Shown one piece after another: positions 26,073 through 33,768 of a stretch of 45,139 nucleotides of DNA (position 1 is the stretch's first letter; each line of letters opens with the position of its first letter). The notes beneath the pieces are model-generated. The model worked only from the letters and a program-made list of their open reading frames with translations. It did no database searches and had not been told where the DNA came from. The stretch is from an uncultured Marmoricola sp. GTDB lineage: Bacteria; Actinomycetota; Actinomycetes; Propionibacteriales; Nocardioidaceae. The stretch spans positions 1-45,139 of the forward strand of contig CALMLL010000067.1 in assembly GCA_937868075.1 (NCBI GenBank), read 5' to 3'. The position numbers were made by a program, and so were the translations under genes.

Positions 26073-26867
26073 CTAGATCTGGGGGATCAGGCTGCTCAAC
26101 AGGCCGCCCATGCGGCTGGCCGCCACCCGACCGGCCTCGAGCACTTCCTCGTGGTTGAGCGGCTCTCCGCTGATCCCGGCGGCCAGGTTGGTCACCAGGC
26201 TGATCCCGAGCACCTCGAGTCCGGCCTCGCGAGCCGCGATCGCCTCCAGCGTGGTACTCATCCCGACGAGGTCGCCGCCGATGGCGCGGACCATGCCGAT
26301 CTCAGCCGGGGTCTCGTAGTGCGGGCCCGGCAACTGCACGTAGACGCCTTCGTCGAGACTCGGGTCGATCTCACGACAGGCCGCCCGCAAGCGAGGGGAG
26401 TAGAGGTCGGTGAGGTCTACGAAGTTCGCACCCTCGATCGGGGAGGTGGCGGTGAGGTTGATGTGGTCCTTGATCAGCACCGCCGTGCCGGGTGCCCATG
26501 CTGTGTTGAGCCCGCCGCAGCCGTTGGTCAACACGATCGCTCGGGCTCCGGCGGCCGCTGAGGTGCGTACGCCGTGTACGACGGCGCGCACGCCCAACCC
26601 TTCGTAGAAGTGGGTGCGCCCGAGGAAGACGAGGAGGTTCTTGTCGCCGGAGCGGATCGAGCGGATCTTGCCGGCGTGCCCCTCGACCGCGGGCGGTGCG
26701 AAGCCGGGGAGATCGGTGGACAGGAGTTCCGCGTTGGCCTCGCCCAGAGCGTCCACCGCAGGCAGCCACCCACTGCCCAGCACCAGCGCGACGTCGTGAC
26801 TCTCGACCCCAGTGCGCTCGCGCAACACATGGGCGGCCTCGGCGGCCGCGGCCTGGTAGGTCGTCAT
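26073..26867 (-). CDS. punA: purine nucleoside phosphorylase, trimeric type
   Basis: A 264-residue phosphorylase of the trimeric, 6-oxopurine (inosine/guanosine) class. Motifs are LGSGWL near residue 30 and GRTHFYEG near 84 (phosphate and sugar contacts), TNGCGGLN near 114, [11 protein letters not shown] near 179 and [10 protein letters not shown], whose Asn specifies 6-oxopurines. It would split inosine from Add and release (deoxy)ribose 1-phosphate. The ATG has TAGGCT 6 nt upstream in the 25-bp gap. The name deoD is used for the mycobacterial homologue, but this is not the hexameric E. coli type. Confidence 0.95.
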   Translation of the reverse strand: MTTYQAAAAEAAHVLRERTGVESHDVALVLGSGWLPAVDALGEANAELLSTDLPGFAPPAVEGHAGKIRSIRSGDKNLLVFLGRTHFYEGLGVRAVVHGVRTSAAAGARAIVLTNGCGGLNTAWAPGTAVLIKDHINLTATSPIEGANFVDLTDLYSPRLRAACREIDPSLDEGVYVQLPGPHYETPAEIGMVRAIGGDLVGMSTTLEAIAAREAGLEVLGISLVTNLAAGISGEPLNHEEVLEAGRVAASRMGGLLSSLIPQI

Positions 26868-26873
26868 GGAGGG

Positions 26874-26879
26874 AGCCTA
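26874..26879 (-). promoter_or_regulatory. -10 element of leaderless punA
   Basis: TAGGCT on the minus strand, 6 nt before the ATG at 26867. It is the same hexamer and spacing as for the enoyl-CoA hydratase gene. Confidence 0.6.
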
Positions 26880-26892
26880 GAGGTAAGAACGC

Positions 26893-27342
26893 CTATTGGT
26901 TGGAACGGCACTCGCGGCGGCGCAGGGCACGCACATAGTCGGCCGGCGCATCACCGGCTTCGGCGGCCTCGGCCAGCACGCCGAGGTAACTGGCCGAGGG
27001 GAGCCCGCCCTCCCAAGCGTCCAGGACGTAGACCCAGGCGACCACTTCACCGCTGAGCAACTCCACTCGTACCCGGGTCTTGCGGTAGAGCCCCAGGTCG
27101 GCGGCCTCCCACTGGTCCAGTGACGCGGCATCGTCATCGGTGATGTCGTAGACGGCGACGAAGACCTGCTCGAACGGGTCCTCCACGATGGTGACCATCG
27201 CTCCGTCCCAGCCGATGTCCTCCCCGGCGAAGGTCAACCGCCAGCCCTGAAGCCAGCCGGTACCACGCAGCGGGCTGTGCGGGCAGCGCTGGCGCATGCG
27301 CGAGGGATCGAGGTTGGTCCCGTAGGCCGCGTAGAGCGTCAC
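26893..27342 (-). CDS. gamma-glutamylcyclotransferase-fold protein
   Basis: A 149-residue AIG2/GGCT-fold protein. YAAYGTNL (4-11) is the substrate-binding loop (YxSN-type) and Glu79 in DQWEAADLG matches the catalytic acid. The C-terminal part contains ASYLGVL and ADYVRALRRRE. Members cyclise gamma-glutamyl groups or act on related amines; the actinobacterial role is not established. The GTG start is leaderless and shares its promoter core with the divergent lpdA. From memory, a similar gene sits beside lpdA in Mycobacterium tuberculosis. Confidence 0.82.
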   Translation of the reverse strand: MTLYAAYGTNLDPSRMRQRCPHSPLRGTGWLQGWRLTFAGEDIGWDGAMVTIVEDPFEQVFVAVYDITDDDAASLDQWEAADLGLYRKTRVRVELLSGEVVAWVYVLDAWEGGLPSASYLGVLAEAAEAGDAPADYVRALRRRECRSNQ

Positions 27343-27348
27343 AGGAGC

Positions 27349-27358
27349 AGGCTAGTGT
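27349..27358. promoter_or_regulatory. overlapping divergent -10 elements, GGCT-like gene and lpdA
   Basis: Minus-strand TAGCCT (27354-27349) is 6 nt before the GTG at 27342. Plus-strand TAGTGT (27353-27358) is 6 nt before the GTG at 27365. They share the TA at 27353-27354 within CTAG, so polymerase cannot occupy both at once. Confidence 0.6.
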
Positions 27359-27364
27359 GCCGCT

Positions 27365-28762
27365 GTGGCGCATGTGGTGATCATCGGCGGCGGTCCGGGT
27401 GGCTATGAGTCTGCGTTGGTGGCGGCTCAGTTGGGCGCCCAGGTCACGATCGTCGATTCCGACGGAATCGGCGGGTCGGCGGTTCTGACCGACTGCGTGC
27501 CCAGCAAGTCCCTGATCGCCACCGCCGAACTCATGGCCGAACTGTCGGGAGCTCGCGAGTTGGGGTTGGTCTTCGAGGACCACCAGGGCGACGCCGCGGA
27601 CCACGTCTACGTCGACCTGGCCCAGATCAACGCCCGGGTCAAACGGTTGGCCGCCGACCAGTCCGCCGACATCCAACGCACCCTCGACGCCGCCGGCGTG
27701 CGGGTCCTGCGCGGTCGCGGACGGTTGGCGGGGGCTGAGACCGTCATCGCCGACCTCGCCGACGGCACCAGCGAGACCTTGGCCGCCGACGCGGTGCTGG
27801 TCGCCACCGGGGCCGCGCCGCGCACCATGCCGACCGCCGAACCCGACGGCGAGCGGATCCTGACCTGGGAGCAGGTCTACGACCTCGAGGAACGTCCATC
27901 CCGGTTGATCGTGGTCGGCTCGGGTGTGACCGGAGCCGAGTTCGCCTCGGCGTACCTCCACCTGGGGGTGGAGGTCGTCTTGGTCTCTTCCCGCGAGCGC
28001 GTGCTGCCGGGGGAGGACGTCGACGCCGCCGAAGTCCTCGAGGAGGTGTTGCGCCGCGGCGGCATGAGCGTCATGGACCGCTCCCGCATGGAGTCGGTCC
28101 AACGCGTCGCGGACGGAGTGGTCGTGACCCTCACCGACGGGCGCACGGTGACCGGCAGCCATTGTCTGCTCGCGGTCGGGTCGGTGCCCAACACCCGCGG
28201 GATCGGGTTGGAGGAGGCCGGGGTCCGACTCGACGCCGGCGGATTCGTGCAGGTCGACCGCGTCTCGCGGACGTCCGCGCGTGGCGTGTACGCCGCCGGT
28301 GACTGCACCGGAGTCAACATGCTGGCCTCGGTTGCCGCGATGCAGGGTCGCATCGCCATGTGGCACTTCCTCGGCGATGCGGTGGCCCCCCTGGATCTGC
28401 GCAAGGTCTCCGCCAACGTGTTCACCACACCCGAGATCGCGACGGTCGGGTGGTCCGCGCGGGCTCTGGCCGAGGCCGAGATGGCTGTGGAGACGGTGCT
28501 GCTGCCGTTGGCCGGCAATGCTCGGGCCAAGATGCAGGGTGTCCGAGACGGCTTCGTCAAACTGTTCGCCAGGCCCGGCACCGGCATCATCGTGGGTGGA
28601 GTGGTGGTCGCCCCTCGGGCGTCTGAGCTGATCCACCCGATCTCGATCGCGGTCGCCCAGTCGCTGACCGTTGATGACCTGGCCCAAGCGTTCACGGTCT
28701 ATCCGTCGTTGAGCGGTTCGATCGCAGAGGCTGCCCGACGCCTGCACCAGCGGCCGCAGTAG
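27365..28762 (+). CDS. lpdA: LpdA-type NAD(P)H quinone dehydrogenase flavoprotein
   Basis: A 465-residue FAD pyridine-nucleotide oxidoreductase. The FAD-binding GGGPGGYES is at residues 8-16, and GSGVTGAEFAS near 185 is the NAD(P) site; YAAGDCTG near 310 contacts FAD. The active-site segment reads GGSAVLTDCVPSK, so the first Cys of the dihydrolipoamide dehydrogenase disulphide is Ala, and the C-terminal HxxE dyad is absent. This matches mycobacterial LpdA (Rv3303c), which reduces quinones and not lipoamide. It is probably involved in redox protection. The GTG start is leaderless. Confidence 0.9.
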   Translation: MAHVVIIGGGPGGYESALVAAQLGAQVTIVDSDGIGGSAVLTDCVPSKSLIATAELMAELSGARELGLVFEDHQGDAADHVYVDLAQINARVKRLAADQSADIQRTLDAAGVRVLRGRGRLAGAETVIADLADGTSETLAADAVLVATGAAPRTMPTAEPDGERILTWEQVYDLEERPSRLIVVGSGVTGAEFASAYLHLGVEVVLVSSRERVLPGEDVDAAEVLEEVLRRGGMSVMDRSRMESVQRVADGVVVTLTDGRTVTGSHCLLAVGSVPNTRGIGLEEAGVRLDAGGFVQVDRVSRTSARGVYAAGDCTGVNMLASVAAMQGRIAMWHFLGDAVAPLDLRKVSANVFTTPEIATVGWSARALAEAEMAVETVLLPLAGNARAKMQGVRDGFVKLFARPGTGIIVGGVVVAPRASELIHPISIAVAQSLTVDDLAQAFTVYPSLSGSIAEAARRLHQRPQ

Positions 28763-28872
28763 CCCCGGTCGGGACTCCGGCAATTACGCGGTTGTAGTTC
28801 TTCGCGACCCCTAGGTCCGGGCTCATCGACGATTTACTCTCGTCACATTCGTCACACTTTGGGGGACCAGCC

Positions 28873-30099
28873 ATGGCTCGAATTCGCGGTCTGCGAGCGC
28901 GCATCGCGGCGCGTGGAGCCTTGGCCCGCGCGGCGGCCACGTTCGCGGTGATCCTGGCCACGGCCGGCATGTGCTCGGCGTCCGTAACGGTCGACCAGGT
29001 GTACAAGATCCCGGCTTCGGGCACGTTCACCGTCATCGGTCACGGCTTCGGGCACGGCCACGGCATGGGCCAGTACGGCGCCGAGGGCGCCGCCCGCGCC
29101 GGCTTGGGGTACGCCGACATCCTCGCCTTCTACTACCCCGGAACCGCGATGGGTTCGGTCGGCGGAACGATCCGGGTCCTCATCACCGCCGACACGACCG
29201 ACGATGTCGTCGTACTCGACAGCCCCGGGTTGCGGGTCAAGAACCTCGCTACCGGCACGACCTACGCGCTGACGAAGGCGGGTGCCTCGCGGTGGCGGAT
29301 CAAGGTGGTGTCGGGCCAGCCGCGGGTTTACTACCGCACCAGCACCGGATGGCACCGCTACTGGCGGGCCACGATCAGCGGCGACGGCGAGTTCTCCGAC
29401 ACCGACGGTCGGCTGACCCTGGTCACCCCCAGCGGGCAGCGCACCTACCGAGGTGCCCTGCGGTCCGCGGCGCCGAGCAAAGGCTCGACGGCGCGCGACA
29501 CGGTCAACGTGGTCAGCGTCGAGAACTACGTCAAGGGTGTGGTCCCCGCCGAGATGCCGGCCTCGTGGAGTCCCCAGGCGTTACGCGCGCAGGCCGTGGC
29601 AGCGCGGACCTACGGCATGTGGTCGCGGCAGTCGCGCATCGACCGGTCGTGGCAGATCTGCGACACCACCGCGTGCCAGGTCTATCGCGGATACGACGGG
29701 GAGGCGACCTCCACCAATCAGGCCGTCGACGCCACGGCCGGGGCCATCTTGACGTACAACGGCGTGCCCGCCTTCACCCAGTTCTCGGCCAGTTCCGGCG
29801 GCTACACCTCGGCCGGATCGGTTCCATATCTCCCGCACCAGCCCGACCCGTACGACGACTGGAGCGGAAACCGCGTGCATTCGTGGTCGATCGACGTGAA
29901 GGCCTCGGTGGCCCAGAAGAAGTACCCCTCGATCGGGACTCTCACCGCGATCAAGGTGACCCGGCGCGAGGGCGACGGTGATTGGGGCGGGCGGGTTCTC
30001 GACCTCACCCTGGTCGGCACCCAGGGCACCAAGACGCTGACCGGAGCCCAGTTCCGCTCCCTCTACGGCCTGCGCTCGAACTGGTTCGCGATCACGTAG
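28873..30099 (+). CDS. exported SpoIID/LytB-domain protein
   Basis: A 408-residue protein with an N-terminal signal peptide (basic start, hydrophobic core about 20-37). GHGFGHGHGMGQYGA (about 56-70) opens the conserved region. The SpoIID core has VVPAEMPASWSPQALRAQA with the likely lytic Glu227, QICDTTACQVYRG, and FSASSGGYTS. SpoIID is a lytic transglycosylase acting on peptidoglycan; actinobacterial homologues are not tied to endospores. The ATG follows GGGGGA. The 110-bp upstream gap has TTTACTCT as a possible -10 and CGTCACA repeated twice near 28838-28854. The last 8 bases overlap the pyc gene tail to tail. Confidence 0.88.
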   Translation: MARIRGLRARIAARGALARAAATFAVILATAGMCSASVTVDQVYKIPASGTFTVIGHGFGHGHGMGQYGAEGAARAGLGYADILAFYYPGTAMGSVGGTIRVLITADTTDDVVVLDSPGLRVKNLATGTTYALTKAGASRWRIKVVSGQPRVYYRTSTGWHRYWRATISGDGEFSDTDGRLTLVTPSGQRTYRGALRSAAPSKGSTARDTVNVVSVENYVKGVVPAEMPASWSPQALRAQAVAARTYGMWSRQSRIDRSWQICDTTACQVYRGYDGEATSTNQAVDATAGAILTYNGVPAFTQFSASSGGYTSAGSVPYLPHQPDPYDDWSGNRVHSWSIDVKASVAQKKYPSIGTLTAIKVTRREGDGDWGGRVLDLTLVGTQGTKTLTGAQFRSLYGLRSNWFAIT

Positions 30100-33000
30100 C
30101 CGCAGGGGTCAGCACAACCACCAGGTCGCCGCCCTCGACAGGGGAGGTCCCGGTGAAGGCGACCCGCTCCACCGTTCCGGCGATGGGCGCGGTGATCGCG
30201 GCCTCCATCTTCATCGCCTCGATCGTGGCCACGACAGCGCCCTTGTCCACCTCCTCGCCTTCGCTGACCTGCAAGGTGACCGATCCGTCGAACGGTGCGG
30301 CCACGTGGCCGGGGCGAGTGAGGTCGGCCTTCTCCATGGCCGGGGCGGTCGCGGACACCGACTGGTCTCGCACCGAGACCGGCCTCAGTTGGCCGTTGAG
30401 GGTGCACATCACGGTGCGATAGCCGCGCTCGTCGGCGGCCGAGATGGACTGCAGCCCGACGGTGAGGGACACCCCTTCGCCGATGATCACTTCGTGTTCC
30501 TCGCCGGGGTTGAGCCCGTAGAGGTAGTCCAATGTCGGCAGCACCGACACGTCGCCGTAACTGGCCCGCGCCTCTTTGAAGGCCCGCGTCGGTCCGGGGA
30601 ACAGCAGTTCATTGAGGGTGTCGCGAGGGTTGCCGGCCAACGCCTCAGCCTGCTCGGCGGTGAGCGAGGCGGCCGGCGGACTCCAGGTTCGACCGGCCAG
30701 CGCCTTGGTGCGGAACGGCTCGGGCCAGCCGCCCGAAGGGTCGCCGAGTTCGCCGTGGAGGAACCCGATCACCGAAGCGGGGATGTCGAATCGGGCCGGG
30801 TCCTGCTCGAAGTCCTCGGCGCTGGCCCCCACACCCACCAGAGCCAGCGCGAGATCCCCGACCACCTTGGACGAGGGGGTGACTTTGACGATGTTGCCGA
30901 GGATGCGGTTGGCGGCGGCGTACATGTCCTCGATCTGTTCGAACTTCTCACCCAGCCCCAAGGCGATCGCCTGTTGGCGGAGGTTGGATAACTGCCCACC
31001 GGGGATCTCGTGGGTGTAGACGCGGCCCGTGGGTGAGGCCAGCCCGGACTCGAAGGGCGCGTAGACGCGACGGGTGGCTTCCCAATAGGGCTCCAGCGCG
31101 CACACGCTGTCCAGCGACAGACCGGTCTCACGCTCGCCATGCTCTGTTGCCGCCACCAGGGCCGACAGGGCCGGTTGCGAGGTGGTGCCGGCCATCGATG
31201 CACACGCCGCGTCGACAGCGTCCACGCCGGCATCGATAGCGGCCAGCAGTGTGGCCAACTGACCACCCGGAGTGTCGTGGGTGTGCAGGTGCACGGGCAG
31301 ATCGAACTCGGCACGCAGGGCGGTGACCAGAGTGCGCGCCGCCGGAACCCGAAGGAGGCCGGCCATGTCCTTGATCGCGATGACGTGGGCGCCAGCCTCC
31401 ACGATCTTCTCGGCCAGGCGGAGGTAGTAGTCGAGGGTGTAGATGCGTTCGTCGGGGTTGGCCAGGTCGGCGGTGTAACACAGCGCCACCTCGGCGATGG
31501 AGGTGCCCGTGTCCCGGACCGCGGCGATCGCCGGTCGCATCTGCTCGACATCGTTGAGGGCATCGAAGATCCGGAAGATGTCGATCCCGGTGGCGGCCGC
31601 CTCATGGACGAAGGCGTCGGTCACGGCCGTGGGGTAGGGGGTGTAGCCCACCGTGTTGCGTCCGCGCAGCAGCATCTGCAGACACAGGTTGGGCACGGCC
31701 TTGCGAAGGGCAGCCAGGCGCTCCCACGGATCTTCGGCGAGGAAGCGCAGGGCCACGTCGTACGTCGCCCCACCCCAAGCCTCCAGACTCAACAACTGTG
31801 GCGTCAGCCGGGAGACGTGACCGGCCACGTCGAGGAGGTCCTTGGTGCGGACCCGGGTCGCCAACAGGGACTGGTGGGCATCGCGGAAGGTCGTGTCGGT
31901 GACGGCCACCTGCGCCTGTGCGCGCAGCCGGCGTGCGAACTCCTCTGGGCCGACCTCCAGCAGCAACTGCCGACTTCCCGGGGGCACCGGGGTGTTCTTG
32001 GGCAGCCTGGGCAGTTTGCTCACCGCAGCGACCGACACGGGCGCTTTGCCATGCGGCTGGTTGACGGTGACCTCGGCCAACCAGTTGAGCAGTTTGGTGC
32101 CGCGATCCGCACTCGGACGGGCGTCGAGAAGGTGTGGGTGGTTCTCGATGAAACTGGTGTTGAGGCGACCCGCTACGAAGTCGGGATCCTGCATGACCGC
32201 TTCGAGGAAGGCGATGTTGGTGGCCACCCCGCGGATGGTGAACTCGGCGAGTGCCCGCCGCGCTTTCTGCACCGCCTTCTCAAAGGTGAGGCCGCGACAG
32301 GTCAACTTGGCCAGCATCGAGTCGAAGTGGGCGTTGACCTCGGCGCCGGTGTACGTCGTACCGCCGTCGAGACGGACGCCGGCCCCGCCGGGGGAGCGGT
32401 AGGTGGTGATCTTGCCGGTGTCCGGCCTGAACCCGTTGGCCGGGTCTTCGGTCGTGATGCGGCACTGGAGCGCGGCCCCGCGCAGTGTGATGGCGCTCTG
32501 GTCGGCCAACCCCAGGTCACTCAGCGACTCTCCGGCGGCGATCCGCAACTGGGACTGGACCAGGTCGACGTCGGTGACCTCCTCGGTCACGGTGTGCTCG
32601 ACCTGGATGCGTGGGTTCATCTCGATGAAGACGTAGTGCCCGGCCGGGTTGAGGAGGAACTCCACGGTTCCGGCGTTGCGATAGCCGATCGCCTTGGCGA
32701 ACCGAACCGCGTCGGCGCACATCCTGGCCCGCAGGTCCGGGTCGAGGTGCGGGGCCGGGGCGATCTCGACAACCTTCTGGTGTCGTCGCTGGACCGAGCA
32801 ATCGCGCTCGAAGAGGTGGATCACGTTGCCGTACGAGTCGGCCAGGATCTGCACTTCGATATGGCGCGGGTCCGTCACTGCCTCTTCGATGAAGACCGTC
32901 GGATCGCCGAACGCGCCCTCGGCCTCGCGCATGCACGTCTCGATGGCGTCTTTCAGCGCGTCCGGATCGTCGACTCGACGCATGCCGCGCCCGCCACCTC

Positions 33001-33484
33001 CTGCGACCGCCTTGACGAACAGGGGATACCTCAGCGTCCGGGAGGCCTCGACGAGATGGGCCACGTCGCGACTCGGCTCGACGCTGGCCAGCGTCGGCAC
33101 GCCGGCGGCCTTGGCGGCCTCGATGGCCCGCGCCTTGTTGCCGGTCAGTTTGAGGACCTCCGCGGTAGGCCCCACGAAGGTGAGGCCGGCGTCGGCGCAG
33201 GCTTGCGCCAGGTGGGGGTTTTCGCTCAGGAACCCGTACCCCGGGTAGACCGCATCTGCTCCAGCCGCCACGGCGGTCGCGACGATGAGTTCGGGATCGA
33301 GGTAGGAACGGACCGGGTGCCCGCGCTCACCGATCTCGTAGGCCTCATCTGCCTTCATGCGGTGTTCGGAGGCTCGGTCCTCGTACGGGAACACCGCCAC
33401 GGTCCGCGCGCCCACCTCCATGGCGGCCCGGAACGCACGAATGGCGATCTCGCCACGGTTGGCCACCAGGATCTTGGAGAACAT
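30092..33484 (-). CDS. pyc: pyruvate carboxylase
   Basis: A 1130-residue single-chain pyruvate carboxylase that makes oxaloacetate from pyruvate, bicarbonate and ATP. The domains are biotin carboxylase (about 1-450, with the ATP-grasp KAVAGGGGRGM near 170), carboxyltransferase (about 525-800, with TFRDAHQSLLATR and GGATYDVA), the carboxylase C-terminal region, and biotin carrier (about 1060-1130, with biotinyl Lys1092 in EAMKMEA). The ATG at 33484 is taken, not the GTG at 33493, because TACGGT lies 7 nt before the ATG and includes part of that GTG. It is downstream of the acyl-CoA carboxylase gene but separated by a 275-bp gap with a large palindrome. Confidence 0.96.
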   Translation of the reverse strand: MFSKILVANRGEIAIRAFRAAMEVGARTVAVFPYEDRASEHRMKADEAYEIGERGHPVRSYLDPELIVATAVAAGADAVYPGYGFLSENPHLAQACADAGLTFVGPTAEVLKLTGNKARAIEAAKAAGVPTLASVEPSRDVAHLVEASRTLRYPLFVKAVAGGGGRGMRRVDDPDALKDAIETCMREAEGAFGDPTVFIEEAVTDPRHIEVQILADSYGNVIHLFERDCSVQRRHQKVVEIAPAPHLDPDLRARMCADAVRFAKAIGYRNAGTVEFLLNPAGHYVFIEMNPRIQVEHTVTEEVTDVDLVQSQLRIAAGESLSDLGLADQSAITLRGAALQCRITTEDPANGFRPDTGKITTYRSPGGAGVRLDGGTTYTGAEVNAHFDSMLAKLTCRGLTFEKAVQKARRALAEFTIRGVATNIAFLEAVMQDPDFVAGRLNTSFIENHPHLLDARPSADRGTKLLNWLAEVTVNQPHGKAPVSVAAVSKLPRLPKNTPVPPGSRQLLLEVGPEEFARRLRAQAQVAVTDTTFRDAHQSLLATRVRTKDLLDVAGHVSRLTPQLLSLEAWGGATYDVALRFLAEDPWERLAALRKAVPNLCLQMLLRGRNTVGYTPYPTAVTDAFVHEAAATGIDIFRIFDALNDVEQMRPAIAAVRDTGTSIAEVALCYTADLANPDERIYTLDYYLRLAEKIVEAGAHVIAIKDMAGLLRVPAARTLVTALRAEFDLPVHLHTHDTPGGQLATLLAAIDAGVDAVDAACASMAGTTSQPALSALVAATEHGERETGLSLDSVCALEPYWEATRRVYAPFESGLASPTGRVYTHEIPGGQLSNLRQQAIALGLGEKFEQIEDMYAAANRILGNIVKVTPSSKVVGDLALALVGVGASAEDFEQDPARFDIPASVIGFLHGELGDPSGGWPEPFRTKALAGRTWSPPAASLTAEQAEALAGNPRDTLNELLFPGPTRAFKEARASYGDVSVLPTLDYLYGLNPGEEHEVIIGEGVSLTVGLQSISAADERGYRTVMCTLNGQLRPVSVRDQSVSATAPAMEKADLTRPGHVAAPFDGSVTLQVSEGEEVDKGAVVATIEAMKMEAAITAPIAGTVERVAFTGTSPVEGGDLVVVLTPAAT

Positions 33485-33491
33485 GGGCAGC

Positions 33492-33497
33492 ACCGTA
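33492..33497 (-). promoter_or_regulatory. -10 element of leaderless pyc
   Basis: TACGGT on the minus strand, 7 nt before the ATG at 33484. Confidence 0.55.
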
Positions 33498-33599
33498 GTG
33501 GGCTACCGGCCGGTCACTTCTCGCGTTCGTACTCCCGAGACTCGGGTCGCTGCGCTCTGGGGTGTCACCCGATGGTGTGTGCTCGGGGGTGTCTCGCCC

Positions 33600-33644
33600 G
33601 GTGGTGTGCTCGGGTGGTGTGCGGGTGGTGTGCGGGTGGTGTGC
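33600..33644. repeat. short GT-rich direct repeats upstream of pyc
   Basis: Four copies of GGTGGTGTGC start at 33600, 33613, 33624 and 33635, the last three in an 11-bp period. On the coding strand of pyc they read C-rich. They lie about 100-145 bp upstream of the pyc -10. Confidence 0.85.
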
Positions 33645-33657
33645 GCGGGGGAGGGGG

Positions 33658-33747
33658 CGGTTTCGTCGGCGAACAGCCGATACTCAACCCTCACCGTGGT
33701 TGCAACCCCGGTGAGGCTCCGCTATCGCGTCTTCGCCGACGAAACCG
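33658..33747. repeat. 90-bp intergenic palindrome between accA-like gene and pyc
   Basis: Two 38-bp arms (33658-33695 and 33710-33747) are inverted copies with 30 of 38 positions matching. The outer 16 bp are perfect, starting CGGTTTCGTCGGCGAA on the left. The inner 7 bp (CCTCACC with GGTGAGG) are perfect, and the very centre is the 10-bp palindrome GGTTGCAACC at 33698-33707. Mismatches lie in two internal blocks. It follows the carboxylase stop by about 20 nt on that strand and could act as terminator, mRNA processing site or a repeated extragenic element. A further small hairpin, GGCTCG with CGAGCC, lies between it and the stop. Confidence 0.85.
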
Positions 33748-33768
33748 GCTCGGGTCGGCGAGCCACCC

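Noticed and set aside
27450..27530. Loss of one redox Cys in the dihydrolipoamide-dehydrogenase-like protein as an inactivating change
   Set aside because: The same change defines the LpdA quinone-reductase group.
33503..33694. 63-codon minus-strand frame in the intergenic repeat region
   Set aside because: It is made of the C-rich repeats and half of the palindrome (Pro/Thr/His-rich), with no ribosome site or -10 at the right distance.
33600..33747. CRISPR-like array from the repeats
   Set aside because: Units are about 10 bp with 1-3-bp spacing, no unique spacers and no cas genes.
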